Assembly: GCA_963708095.1 (NCBI GenBank)
Contig: OY970182.1
Span: 1,860,001-1,924,000, forward strand
DNA length: 64,000 nucleotides
Source: JAJZVS01 sp963708095
GTDB lineage: Bacteria > Pseudomonadota > Alphaproteobacteria > Acetobacterales > Acetobacteraceae
Direction: 5' to 3'
The translations under genes were made by a program, and so were the position numbers. Below the pieces are notes generated by a model that saw only the letters and a program-made list of their open reading frames with translations, did not search any database and was not told the origin of the DNA. Below are positions 24,303 to 33,462 of the stretch, piece after piece (the first letter of the stretch is position 1; each line of letters opens with the position of its first letter).

Positions 24303-26132
24303 ATGAATTGGAGAAGCCTGCTTACACATGTAGCGGCGATCCCGCTTCTGCCCGTCGTCCTCTCGCCGCTGGCAGCACCTGCGTCGGCCGCGGCATCGCC
24401 GGACCGCACCGTGTTCCGCCGTGTCCGCCCGTCCGACCCGGGATGGCCGGGTACCGCGAGCTGGGAGAAGCTGAACCGGGACGTCGGCGGGCATCTGACC
24501 AAGGTCCGGCCTCTGCTCGCGGCCTGCACCGACGTAGCGGGCAGCGCGGCCTGCCGGGACGCGCTCGAGGCCGTGCACAATCCGTATTATGTCGGCGATC
24601 AGCCTGCCGGGACACAAACTGCCGGCTGGGTCGACGCCTGGATGTCGGCCCCCAGCGCGTACGCCGTTGCGGCCAGAACAACCGACGATGTCGTTGCGGC
24701 CGTCGACTTCGCACGCACGCACCGGCTGCGGCTGGTCGTCAAAGGCGGCGGCCACAGTTATCAGGGCACGTCGGACGCAGCCGACTCGCTGCTGATCTGG
24801 ACACGGGCGATGAACGGCATCGTGCTGCACGATGCATTCGTTGCGCAAGGCTGCGCCGGCGTGCAGGTGCCGCAGCCGGCTGTGACGGTCGGGGCTGGCG
24901 CGATCTGGATGCACACCTATACCGCCGTGACGACGAAGGGCGGCCGCTACGTCCAGGGCGGCGGTTGTGCGACAGTCGGTGTCGCCGGGCTGATCCAGAG
25001 CGGCGGGTTCGGCAGCTTCTCAAAGCGCTATGGCATCGCCGCGGGTGGGCTGCTGGAAGCCGAGATCGTCACCGCCGATGGCGCCGTGCGGATTGCCAAT
25101 GCCTGCACGAATTCCGACCTCTTCTGGGGAATCAAGGGCGGTGGCGGCGGCAGTCTCGGCGTCGTCACCAGGCTGACGCTCAGGACCCGTGAATTGCCGG
25201 CCATCTTCGGCGGCATGAACGTGAAGATCAAAGCCACCTCGGATCTCGCGTTCCACCGGCTGATCGGACGGTTCGTCGGTTTCTATCGCGACCGCCTCCT
25301 GAACCCGCACTGGGGCGAGAGCGTCACCTTCGGCGCCGACAATACGTTTACCGTCACGATGGTGTTTCAGGACCTCGATCAACAGCAGGCGCAAGCTGCT
25401 TGGCGTCCGTTCATCGACTGGGTTGCCGCATCGCCGCACGATTATACCCCTATAGATCCGTTCCTGATTAGCACCATGCCGGCGCGGGACTGGTGGAGCG
25501 CTGCTTACATGCAGCGGAATCGACCCGGTCGGGGGTTTTTCGATGGGCGGGCGGGGGCACCAGAAGACAACATGTGGTTCTCAGAACAAAATTCCGAGCT
25601 CGGTGTGTTTATTCACGGCTTCCAGTCCGCCTGGCTGCCCGCCTCCTTGTTGCAAGAGGATCGCCAAAGTCGCCTAGGCGACGCCTTGTTTGCAGCGACC
25701 CGGCACTGGGCCGTCGCGCTCCATTTCAACAAGGGCCTTGCTGGGGCAAATGCCGTCGACGTGGCGGCCGCGAGGGACACGGCGACGAACCCCGCGGTGC
25801 TGACAGCGTTTGCCCTCGCGATCATCGCCGGTGGGGATCCGGGGGCTTATGCCGACCTGCTCGGCCATCCGCCCGATCTGGCGACTGCACGCAGGGACGC
25901 CGTTTCCATCGGCAATGCCGCAGATGCGTTGCGCAAGGTGGTGCCGAACGCAGGTTCCTACGTCTCGGAAGGCAACTACTTCGAGCGCGACTGGCAACGC
26001 TCTTTCTGGGGGACGAACTATCCGCGGCTGCGTGCGGTGAAGCAGAAATATGATCCCGCCAGCCTGTTCTTCGTTCACCACGGCGTGGGCAGCGAAGGCT
26101 GGAGTGCCGACGGCTTCAGCCGGTTGGCATGA
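24303..26132 (+). CDS. Secreted BBE-like FAD-dependent oxidoreductase
   Basis: 609 residues with a signal peptide (LLTHVAAIPLLPVVLSPLAAPASA), so exported. The PCMH-type FAD-binding domain begins near residue 115; KGGGHSYQG supplies the histidine for 8-alpha-histidyl FAD, and GGGCATVGVAGL supplies a cysteine at the place where BBE-like enzymes form a second covalent bond (6-S-cysteinyl). LFWGIKGGGGGSLGVVT is a further family motif. The C-terminal BBE segment reads NYFERDWQRSFWGTNYPRLRAVKQKYDP. Such enzymes oxidise sugars, alcohols or benzylic substrates and produce H2O2; the substrate here is unknown. Codon usage looks somewhat less GC-biased than its neighbours. It stands alone between the 15-bp array and rpmG. 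Confidence 0.88.
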   Translation: MNWRSLLTHVAAIPLLPVVLSPLAAPASAAASPDRTVFRRVRPSDPGWPGTASWEKLNRDVGGHLTKVRPLLAACTDVAGSAACRDALEAVHNPYYVGDQPAGTQTAGWVDAWMSAPSAYAVAARTTDDVVAAVDFARTHRLRLVVKGGGHSYQGTSDAADSLLIWTRAMNGIVLHDAFVAQGCAGVQVPQPAVTVGAGAIWMHTYTAVTTKGGRYVQGGGCATVGVAGLIQSGGFGSFSKRYGIAAGGLLEAEIVTADGAVRIANACTNSDLFWGIKGGGGGSLGVVTRLTLRTRELPAIFGGMNVKIKATSDLAFHRLIGRFVGFYRDRLLNPHWGESVTFGADNTFTVTMVFQDLDQQQAQAAWRPFIDWVAASPHDYTPIDPFLISTMPARDWWSAAYMQRNRPGRGFFDGRAGAPEDNMWFSEQNSELGVFIHGFQSAWLPASLLQEDRQSRLGDALFAATRHWAVALHFNKGLAGANAVDVAAARDTATNPAVLTAFALAIIAGGDPGAYADLLGHPPDLATARRDAVSIGNAADALRKVVPNAGSYVSEGNYFERDWQRSFWGTNYPRLRAVKQKYDPASLFFVHHGVGSEGWSADGFSRLA

Positions 26133-26492
26133 ACTGCGGGCGCACCACGTCCGGCAGTGCGGTCGGCGCACTTTGCCGCCAGGCCCGTGTCGGACATCCC
26201 GCAGCCCTCACGCCACGGCCTTCGCGATCATTCAGAAGGCGGTAGCGCCAAGCCTCCATGACCGGTCCCGAGGCCGCAAGGCCAATTCTTGCGCCCTCAT
26301 GGGGGGAGCCAAAAAACCCTCCACATCTGGTCTGTCGGACTAGCCCGACCCGCGGCGTGCGCCGTAGGGCCTGAACCGTCCCCGTTCCCGCAGAATGCGG
26401 TCAGCCCCGGTCAGAGCGGCCGGCGGCGGCGAAGGGCTCTTGACGCGGCGCGGCCGCGCCCGCATGTAGCGCCGGTTCCGAGGACAAGGCTC
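26133..26492. other. 360-bp gap upstream of rpmG, no gene seen
   Basis: No reading frame with recognisable content. The final 30 bp before rpmG carry GAGGACAAGGCTC as a plausible ribosome binding region. No repeat or convincing hairpin was recognised. Confidence 0.5.
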
Positions 26493-26660
26493 ATGGCGAA
26501 GACGAACACCGTTCAGATCAAGCTCGTCTCGAGCGCGGATACCGGGTATTTCTACGTGACCAAGAAGAACGCCCGCGCGCAGACGAACAAGCTCGAGTTG
26601 AAGAAATACGATCCCGTCGCGCGCAAGCACGTCGTTTTCCGCGAGGCGAAGATCAAGTAG
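26493..26660 (+). CDS. rpmG: 50S ribosomal protein L33
   Basis: 55 residues, exactly the alphaproteobacterial L33: MAKTNTVQIKLVSSADTGYF, VTKKNARAQTNKLELKKYDP and the ending KHVVFREAKIK. The zinc-binding cysteines of the alternative C+ form are absent, so this is the zinc-independent (C-) type. The ATG at 26493 is chosen over a longer upstream frame that is not conserved. Confidence 0.97.
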   Translation: MAKTNTVQIKLVSSADTGYFYVTKKNARAQTNKLELKKYDPVARKHVVFREAKIK

Positions 26661-26667
26661 CGCCGCG

Positions 26668-26721
26668 CGCGGGCGGTACGCCCGCGACGGCGGCCGGAGT
26701 CCCCCGACGAGGACCGTCGGG
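26668..26721 (+). terminator. Paired hairpins downstream of rpmG
   Basis: CGCGGGCG-GTA-CGCCCGCG (26668-26686) starts 8 bp after the stop, followed by CCCGACG-AGGAC-CGTCGGG (26703-26721). Neither has a clear U tract, so they are terminator-like rather than canonical. They also lie between convergent genes (rpmG and pleD). Confidence 0.4.
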
Positions 26722-26819
26722 CGACGAGCATCCATCGCAGCCAAGAGAGACCGCCTGCCCGAAACCCCCAGGGTTGCCGGAAGGGGGCGCTGATACGCGC
26801 GCCGTCGCCGACGGAACGC

Positions 26820-28214
26820 TCAGGCCGTCGGTGCCACCGGCCAGGACTCCCGCGCCAGTTCCACCCGGTTCCGCCCGCTCCGTTTGGCCGCATACAGCGC
26901 CCCATCGGCAGCGGCGAGCAGCCCGTCCGCGGTGTCCGCATCCAGGCCCGAAACCGCAACCCCGATACTCACCGAAAGGCGCAGCGCGCCGTTCCCCGCC
27001 GGCGCGATCAGCGGCGTGGGCATCCCGGCCACCGCCTCGCGCAGCCGTTCCGCCGCCTGGCCCGCCTGCTCCTGCCCCGCGCCGGGCATGATCACCACGA
27101 ACTCCTCCCCGCCGTAGCGGGCGAGGGTATCGAAGGCGCGGATGTTGCTGCGCAGGGTCTCGGCCACCACCCGCAACGCCCGGTCGCCGGCGGCGTGGCC
27201 ATGCGCGTCGTTTACCGCCTTGAAGAAATCGACGTCGATCAGCATCAGCGACAGATGCGGCGGCGGGCTCTGGTCCATCATGCAGCGCAGGTGGCGCATC
27301 AGATAGCGGCGGTTATAGAGGCCGGTCAGCGGGTCGATCACGGCGAGCTCGATCGCCTCCCCGAGGTCGGCGCGCAGCCGGTCCTGGTACAGCTTGCGGC
27401 GGATCTGGTTGCGCGCCCGCACCCGCAGCTCCTGCGGATCGAGCGGCAGCAGCAGCCAGTCGTTGGCGCCGAGATCGAAGCCCCGATGCAACCGCTCCCG
27501 CTCCCCCACGTCCCCCATCAGCAGCAACGGCACGTCGTGCGTGATGTCCGCGGCGCGCAAGCCGGAAGCCAGCGCCAGCGGGTCCTCTTCCGTCAGGCCG
27601 AGGCTGAGCAGGATCAGGTCGAGCGGCATCGCCGCCGACAGCGCCATCGCCTCCGCACGGTCGTGGGCACGCAGCACGACGATGCCGTCCTGGCTCAGCG
27701 TGGCGCGGATCGTCTCCGCCGCCGCGTCCCAGTCGTCCACCACCATCACCCGCGCCCCGGCCACCGACGGCGGCGGCAGCCGATCAGCGGCAAGGCCCAG
27801 CGCCCGCACCGTCTCCCCCCGCGCGCGCCATTCGTCGAGCAGGCGCTTGAGCCGCACCAGGCTGCGCACCCGGCACATCAGGGTCGCGTATTCCACCGGC
27901 TTGCTGAGGAAATCATCCGCTCCGGCATCGAGCCCGGCCACCCGTTCCGCCGCCTCCCCCAGCGCCGTCACCATCACCACGGGAATGTGCAGGGTGGCGG
28001 GGTCCTCCTTAAGTTTCCGGCAGCATTCCAGCCCGTCCATCCCGGGCATCATCACGTCGAGCAGGATCAGGTCCGGCTGCCAGTTCCGCGCCGCGGCAAG
28101 CGCCTCGAACCCGTCGCGGGCGCTCGCAACCTGATGGTACTCGGCGGAGAGCTTGGCTTCCAGCAGGCGCGTGTTGGCCGGGACGTCATCGACGATCAGG
28201 ATGCGGGCAGTCAT
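26820..28214 (-). CDS. pleD: PleD-type response regulator diguanylate cyclase
   Basis: 464 residues with REC-REC-GGDEF architecture, as in Caulobacter PleD. REC1 (about 1-120) has the acidic pair D9-D10, the phospho-acceptor D53 in LILLDVMMPGMDG and the Lys in LSKPVE. REC2 (about 150-275) is degenerate: the acceptor position reads LILLSLGL. The GGDEF domain (about 290-460) has DPLTGLYNRRYL, the active site RYGGEEF and an inhibitory I-site RAFD five residues upstream, so product feedback inhibition is likely. It makes cyclic di-GMP when REC1 is phosphorylated. PleD is linked to divK in some relatives; divK is not seen here. Confidence 0.95.
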   Translation of the reverse strand: MTARILIVDDVPANTRLLEAKLSAEYHQVASARDGFEALAAARNWQPDLILLDVMMPGMDGLECCRKLKEDPATLHIPVVMVTALGEAAERVAGLDAGADDFLSKPVEYATLMCRVRSLVRLKRLLDEWRARGETVRALGLAADRLPPPSVAGARVMVVDDWDAAAETIRATLSQDGIVVLRAHDRAEAMALSAAMPLDLILLSLGLTEEDPLALASGLRAADITHDVPLLLMGDVGERERLHRGFDLGANDWLLLPLDPQELRVRARNQIRRKLYQDRLRADLGEAIELAVIDPLTGLYNRRYLMRHLRCMMDQSPPPHLSLMLIDVDFFKAVNDAHGHAAGDRALRVVAETLRSNIRAFDTLARYGGEEFVVIMPGAGQEQAGQAAERLREAVAGMPTPLIAPAGNGALRLSVSIGVAVSGLDADTADGLLAAADGALYAAKRSGRNRVELARESWPVAPTA

Positions 28215-28392
28215 GAACGGCGGCCATCCCCTGCCAGCAGGCGCCGCTCACGCGCCCAGTTGCATCCCTACCGCGGCCCTAACCCCAGCGTGCGGCAAAG
28301 CAGACCTATCGCATACTTCGTGGCGAACCGGTTTCGGATTACCGAATTTTAATCTTCCTGCGGGATGCTCCCAGGGGGAAGCTGGTCTAGGC

Positions 28393-30099
28393 ATGCCGGC
28401 CATGGCGAAGCGCGCGCGGGACGGCACCAAGGCTGCGGCCAAGGCCTGGCTGAAGCACGAAACCAAGCTGGGTGGACGGGCAGCACGGCCGGTACTGCTG
28501 GCGGGCCTCGCCGGCACCGCCGTCGCCATCGGCCAGGCCTTCTGCGTCGCCGCCGCCCTCGCCGCTGCGCTCGCCGGGCGCGGCGCGGACATGCCGGCCA
28601 TTGTCGCATTCGCCGTGCTGGCGCTGCTCCGCGCCGCCCTCGCCTGGGCCGCCGAGCGTGCCGCCGGCGCCGCTGGCGCCGCCTCCCGCCGCCGGCTGCG
28701 CAGCGACGTGCTGGGCCGGCTGCTGCATGCCGGGCCGGCGGCGCTGCGCCAGCGTCACTCCGGCGATCTGACTGCCATCGTGGTCGATCGGGTGGAGGCG
28801 CTGGACGGGCTCTACGCGCGCTGGATCCCGGCCTCCGCGCTCGCGCTCGCCGGACCGGTGCTGGTGCTGATCGTAGCGCTCTGGGCCGATCCGGTGGCGG
28901 CGCTGGTGCTCGGGCTGTGCGGGCTCGCGGTGCCGGTCGGCATGGCGCTCGCAGGCATCGGCGCGGCGGCGGCCTCCCGCCGGCAGTTCCTTGCGATGAC
29001 GCGGTTGCAGGCGCGGTTCCTGGACCGGGTACGCGGCATCGCCACCATCGTGCTCTATGGCCGTACGGAGGATGAAACCGCCGCTCTCGCCGCCGCGGCC
29101 GACGAATTGCGCCGGCGCACCATGCGGGTGCTGCGGGTGGCGTTCCTGTCCTCCGCCGCGCTCGACCTCGCTGCCGCCCTGGCTCTGGTGCTGCTCGCCA
29201 TCCGCTACGGGCTCGCGATCCTGGCGCACCGGCTGGCGAGCCCGGGGACGGCGTTGTTCGCCCTGCTGCTGGTCCCCGAGTTCTTCGCCCCGCTGCGCGC
29301 CTTCGCAGCCGCCTACCAGGATCGGCTGCACGCGGTCGGCGCGGCGGATGCGATGCTCGACCTGCCGCCCGCCCCGGAACCCGCGCCCCCGCGCGAGGTG
29401 CGCACCGTCGCCGCCCGCGGCGTCGCCGTGGCGTTCGAGGACGTGCGGCTGACGTGGGACAAGACGCGCGGCCCGGCGCTCGACGGGCTCAACTTCCGTG
29501 TCCCCGCGGAGGAAACGCTGATCCTGGCCGGCCCGTCGGGGGCCGGCAAATCGAGCGTGATCGAAATCCTGCTCGGCTTCGTCCGGCCCGACAGCGGCCG
29601 GGTCACCCTGAACGGCGCCGACATCGCCACCCTGGTGCCGGCGGCGCTGTCGCGCCTGACCGCCTGGATCGGCCAGCGCCCGGTGCTGTTCGCCGGCACC
29701 ATCCGCGAGAACATCCGCTTCGCCCGCCCCGAAGCCACCGAAGCCGAGATCGAGGATGCCGCTCGCGCCGCCCGCGTGACCGAGTTCGCTGCCCGGCTTC
29801 CCGCCGGCCTCGACACGATCGTCGGCGAAGGCGGCTTCGGCCTGTCCGGCGGCCAGGCGCAGCGGGTCGCGATCGCGCGCGCCTTCCTGAAGAACGCGCC
29901 GCTGCTGCTGCTCGACGAGCCGACCGCGCATCTCGACCCCGCCACCGAGGCCGATGTGCTCGACAGCCTGCGCCGACTGGCGATCGGACGCACGGTGATC
30001 CTCGCCAGCCATTCCGCCGCCGCCCACGACTTCTCCGGCCGGCGGCTCGACCTGCGCGCCGGGCGCGCTGTGGGCGCGCCAGTGCGGGCCACCGCGTGA
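28393..30099 (+). CDS. cydD: Thiol reductant ABC exporter subunit CydD
   Basis: About 568 residues from ATG 28393 (a second ATG lies at 28402). N-terminal exporter membrane domain with six hydrophobic segments; C-terminal ATPase with Walker A GPSGAGKSS near residue 381, signature LSGGQAQR and Walker B LLLLDEPTAHLD. It pairs with CydC, encoded 13 bp downstream, to export cysteine/glutathione to the periplasm, which is needed for cytochrome bd and c assembly. cydA/cydB are not in this window. The assignment as CydD rests on the order and on similarity to that family; other type I exporters look alike. Confidence 0.85.
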   Translation: MPAMAKRARDGTKAAAKAWLKHETKLGGRAARPVLLAGLAGTAVAIGQAFCVAAALAAALAGRGADMPAIVAFAVLALLRAALAWAAERAAGAAGAASRRRLRSDVLGRLLHAGPAALRQRHSGDLTAIVVDRVEALDGLYARWIPASALALAGPVLVLIVALWADPVAALVLGLCGLAVPVGMALAGIGAAAASRRQFLAMTRLQARFLDRVRGIATIVLYGRTEDETAALAAAADELRRRTMRVLRVAFLSSAALDLAAALALVLLAIRYGLAILAHRLASPGTALFALLLVPEFFAPLRAFAAAYQDRLHAVGAADAMLDLPPAPEPAPPREVRTVAARGVAVAFEDVRLTWDKTRGPALDGLNFRVPAEETLILAGPSGAGKSSVIEILLGFVRPDSGRVTLNGADIATLVPAALSRLTAWIGQRPVLFAGTIRENIRFARPEATEAEIEDAARAARVTEFAARLPAGLDTIVGEGGFGLSGGQAQRVAIARAFLKNAPLLLLDEPTAHLDPATEADVLDSLRRLAIGRTVILASHSAAAHDFSGRRLDLRAGRAVGAPVRATA

Positions 30100-30112
30100 A
30101 GGATCTGACGGC

Positions 30113-31741
30113 ATGAAGGACCTCCGGCGCATCCTCGGCCTGTGGCGCGGGCGCGCGGGCTGGCTGGCGGCCGGGGTGGCGCTGTCGCTGATCGCGCTCG
30201 CCGCCGGGGTCGGGCTGATGGCGGTCGCCGGGCGGACCATCGCCCTCGCGGTCGCCGCGGGCGTGCTGGCCGCGCCGGTGGCGCTGCGCGCGCTCGGCAT
30301 CCTGCGCGTCGTCGGCCGCTACCTGGAACGGGTGGTGACGCACGAGGCCACGTTCCGCGCGCTGGCCGACCTGCGCGTCTGGTTCTTCCACGGCCTGGCC
30401 GGCAGCGCCGCCGGCGGCCTCGGCTTCCGCCGGGCGGGCGACGTGCTGGCGCGGCTGGTGGGCGATGTGGAGGCGCTGGACGGCCTCTACGCCCGCATCA
30501 TCGTCCCCCTCGCCGGCGCGGTGCTGCTGGTGCCGGCGCTGGTCGTGCTGCTCTGGGGCCTCGGCGCCGGCGCCGCCGTCGCGGTCGGGCTGCTGTTCGC
30601 CCTGGCCGCGTTCGTCCTGCCGGCCTTCGCCGCCCGCGGCGCGGCCGCCGCCGGCGGTCGGCTCGCCCCCGCCGCCGCCGGCCTGCGCATCGCCGCGCTG
30701 GACGCCTTCACCGGCCTGCGCGAAGTGCGCGCCTTCGCCGCCGAGGGCCGGATGCTCGCCACCGTGCAGGCGCGCGAAGCCACCCTGCTCGCCGCCCAGC
30801 ACGACCTCACCCGCCATACCGCGCTCGCCGGCGCCGCCGCGCTGCTCTGCGCCCAGGCGGGCATCCTGGTCGCCCTGCTCGCCGCCGGCGGCCATCCGGT
30901 GCTCGCGGTCGGCGCGGTGTTCATCGTGGTGGCGGGGTTCGAGGCGGTGGGCGGCCTGCCCCGCGCCGGCGCGCTGGCCGGCCACGCCGCCGCCGCCGCC
31001 CACCGGGTGCTGGACGCCGCCGAAGCGCCCCCGCCGGTCGCCGAGCCCACCCAACCCGCGCCCCTGCCCGCCGACACCACCCTGCGCTTCGAAGGCGTGC
31101 ACTTCCGCTGGCGCCCCGACCACCCCGCGGTGTTCGACGGCCTCACCCTGGAAGTCCCGCCCGGCGCCCGCGTGGCGCTGCTCGGCCCCTCCGGGGCGGG
31201 AAAATCGACGCTTGCGGCACTGGCGCTGAAACTGGCAGCCCCGCAACAGGGCCGGGTGCTGCTCGGCGACACCGACCTCGCACGCCTCCCCGCCGCCGCG
31301 GTACGCGCCCGCGTCGGCTGGCTCGGCCAAACCACCCACCTGTTCGACGACACCATTCGCCACAACCTGCTGCTCGCCCGCCCCGACGCAGACGACGCAA
31401 CGCTGTGGGCAGCTCTGGAAGACGCTCAGATCGCCGAGGCGGTGCGCGCCCTGCCCGACGGCCTGGACAGTTGGGTGGGCGAAGGCGGTACCAAATTCTC
31501 CGGCGGCCAGGGCCGCAGACTGGCGCTCGCCCGCGCGCTGCTGTCCCCGGCCCCCATCCTGATCCTCGACGAACCCTGCGCCGGCCTGGACGCGGAAACC
31601 GAACGCGCCTTCCTCACCACCCTGAACGATATGGCCGACGGCCGCAGCATGATCCTGATCGCCCACCGCCTGACCGGCGTCGAACGCCTCGACCGCATCT
31701 GGCGCCTGTCCGCCGGGCACGCGGTGGCGGCGGCGTCGTAA
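30113..31741 (+). CDS. cydC: Thiol reductant ABC exporter subunit CydC
   Basis: 542 residues. Begins MKDLRRILGLWRGRAGWLAAGVALSLIALAAGVGLMAVAG, typical of CydC. The membrane domain runs to about 320; Walker A GPSGAGKST near 358, signature FSGGQGRRLALARALL near 462, Walker B ILILDEPCAGLD. It forms the heterodimer with CydD. The stop codon TAA is the first base triplet of the outer inverted repeat of palindromic element E2. Confidence 0.88.
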   Translation: MKDLRRILGLWRGRAGWLAAGVALSLIALAAGVGLMAVAGRTIALAVAAGVLAAPVALRALGILRVVGRYLERVVTHEATFRALADLRVWFFHGLAGSAAGGLGFRRAGDVLARLVGDVEALDGLYARIIVPLAGAVLLVPALVVLLWGLGAGAAVAVGLLFALAAFVLPAFAARGAAAAGGRLAPAAAGLRIAALDAFTGLREVRAFAAEGRMLATVQAREATLLAAQHDLTRHTALAGAAALLCAQAGILVALLAAGGHPVLAVGAVFIVVAGFEAVGGLPRAGALAGHAAAAAHRVLDAAEAPPPVAEPTQPAPLPADTTLRFEGVHFRWRPDHPAVFDGLTLEVPPGARVALLGPSGAGKSTLAALALKLAAPQQGRVLLGDTDLARLPAAAVRARVGWLGQTTHLFDDTIRHNLLLARPDADDATLWAALEDAQIAEAVRALPDGLDSWVGEGGTKFSGGQGRRLALARALLSPAPILILDEPCAGLDAETERAFLTTLNDMADGRSMILIAHRLTGVERLDRIWRLSAGHAVAAAS

Positions 31742-31742
31742 G

Positions 31743-32040
31743 GCAAGAAAGGCCAGGGGGCGCTGCCCCCTGGACCCCCGCCAGGGAACAAGTCCCCTGG
31801 ACCCCTGTCTTTTTGGTTCCGATCGGATGGGGGGTGTCTCGGGTCCGGGACGGGCTGCGCGGGGCGGGGCGTGCGGGTGGGACAGGGCGCTTTTGCGCCC
31901 TGTCCCACCCGCACGCCCCGCCCCGCGCAGCCCGTCCCGGACCCGAGACACCCCCCATCCGATCGGAACAAACGGATCGGTTCCAAGGGCCGTTGCCCTT
32001 GGCGGGGGTCCAGGGGGCAGCGCCCCCTGGCCTTTCTTGC
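31743..32040. repeat. Composite palindromic element E2
   Basis: Fills the whole gap between the convergent cydC and M16 peptidase genes. Core: a perfect 75-bp inverted repeat (31816-31890 and 31895-31969) around a TTTT loop, starting GTTCCGATCGG and ending GACAGGGCGC. Wings: CCAGGGGGCGCTGCCCCCTGG and CCAGGGAACAAGTCCCCTGG on the left; CCAAGGGCCGTTGCCCTTGG and CCAGGGGGCAGCGCCCCCTGG on the right. The outer ends TAAGGCAAGAAAGGCCAGG are inverted and include the TAA stop codon of each neighbouring gene. Same family as E1 but opposite orientation. Plausibly a bidirectional terminator. Confidence 0.93.
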
Positions 32041-32041
32041 C

Positions 32042-33316
32042 TTATGCCGCCAGCGCCTCGGTGACCGAGGCGAGGCCGGGCACGCGCTCGGCCGGGCCAA
32101 GCACGGCGAGGGTGGGGGTGGCGCGGAAGTGGCGGGCGGCGGCGCGTTCCACGTCGGCGACGGTGACGGCGTTCAGTTTTGCTACCGTTTCCTGGGTCGG
32201 GATCACGCGGCCGAACACCTGCAATTGCCGGGCGAGTTGTTCGCAGCGGCTGCCGGTGCTTTCGAGTGACATCAGCAGGGAGGCTTTCACCTGGGCGCGG
32301 GCGCGGGCGAGTTCCGGCTCGGTGACGCCATGCTGGACCTTGCGCAGTTCTTCCAGGGTGACGGGCATCAGCTCCGCCGCTTCGCTTTCCCCGGTGCCGG
32401 CGTAGATGCCGAACAGGCCGCCGTCCATGAAGGGCGAGGCGAAGGAGTAGACGGAATAGACCAGCCCTCTCTTTTCCCGCACTTCCTGGAACAGGCGCGA
32501 GGACATGCCGCCACCGAGCAGGGTGGAGAGCAGCAGGGTCGGGTAGTAGTCGGGCTCGCCGTAGCCGACCGAGGGGAAGCCGAGCACGATGTGCACCTGG
32601 TCGAGGTCGCGGGCTTCGCGGAACTCTCCGCCGGCGTAGGTTGCGGCCAGGGCGGCGGGCGGCGGATCGGCGGGCAGGTCGGCGAAGTGCCGCTGCACCA
32701 GCGCCACCACCGCGTCGTGATCGAGTGCGCCGGCGGCGGCCACCACGACGTTGCCGGCGGAATAGTGGCGGCGCATGTAGCCGGTCAGGACGCTGCGGGG
32801 CATTTCCTTGATCCCGGCCTCCAGGCCCAGCACCGGGCGGCCGATCGGCTGGTCGGGATAGGCGGCTTCCTGGAAGCGGTCGAAGATGATGTCGTCCGGC
32901 GTGTCGTTCGCCTGGCCGATCTCCTGGAGGATCACGCCGCGCTCGCGTTCCAGCTCTTCGGGTTCGAAGGTGGAGTGGGTGAGGATGTCGCCGATGATGT
33001 CGGCGGCGAGGTCCGTGTCTTCCTTCAGGACCTTGGCGTAGTAGGCGGTCTGCTCGCGCGCGGTATAGGCGTTGAGGTGGCCGCCGACCGCTTCGATCTC
33101 CTCGGCGATGGCCGCCGCGCTGCGCCGTTCGGTGCCTTTGAACGCCATGTGTTCCAGGAAGTGGGACACGCCGTTCTCGGCCGCACTCTCGTGACGGGAG
33201 CCGGCGGCGACGTAGGCGCCGAGGGAGACGGTCTCGACCCGCTCCATCCGCTCGGTGACGACGGTGAGGCCGGACGGCAGCCGGGTCAGGCGGACGGCGG
33301 GGGCGGGTTCGGTCAC
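32042..33316 (-). CDS. M16-family zinc peptidase (processing-peptidase-like)
   Basis: 424 residues from the GTG at 33316 (VTEPAPAVRLTRLPSG), the usual length for single-chain bacterial M16B proteins. The inverted zinc motif HFLEH is at about 56-60, with the downstream glutamate in the NAYTAREQTAYYAKVL region; the C-terminal half has LLGGGMSSRLFQEVREKRGLVYSVYSF. Related to the mitochondrial processing peptidase beta subunit and to PqqL-like enzymes. A longer frame upstream overlaps the neighbouring monooxygenase and is not conserved. The stop lies in element E2. Confidence 0.9.
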   Translation of the reverse strand: MTEPAPAVRLTRLPSGLTVVTERMERVETVSLGAYVAAGSRHESAAENGVSHFLEHMAFKGTERRSAAAIAEEIEAVGGHLNAYTAREQTAYYAKVLKEDTDLAADIIGDILTHSTFEPEELERERGVILQEIGQANDTPDDIIFDRFQEAAYPDQPIGRPVLGLEAGIKEMPRSVLTGYMRRHYSAGNVVVAAAGALDHDAVVALVQRHFADLPADPPPAALAATYAGGEFREARDLDQVHIVLGFPSVGYGEPDYYPTLLLSTLLGGGMSSRLFQEVREKRGLVYSVYSFASPFMDGGLFGIYAGTGESEAAELMPVTLEELRKVQHGVTEPELARARAQVKASLLMSLESTGSRCEQLARQLQVFGRVIPTQETVAKLNAVTVADVERAAARHFRATPTLAVLGPAERVPGLASVTEALAA

Positions 33317-33462
33317 GGGCAGAGTGTTCCTTGACTGGCGGAAGACGGGCCGGGGAAAGACGGGCCGGCGGAAGCGGCGCGGGGTGAAGCCGGGGCGGCC
33401 CCCCGGCAAGCGACAAGCGCCCGATATGGGCCCGGGCTCCCCCCGGCGCGAGGGCGGGGCTG

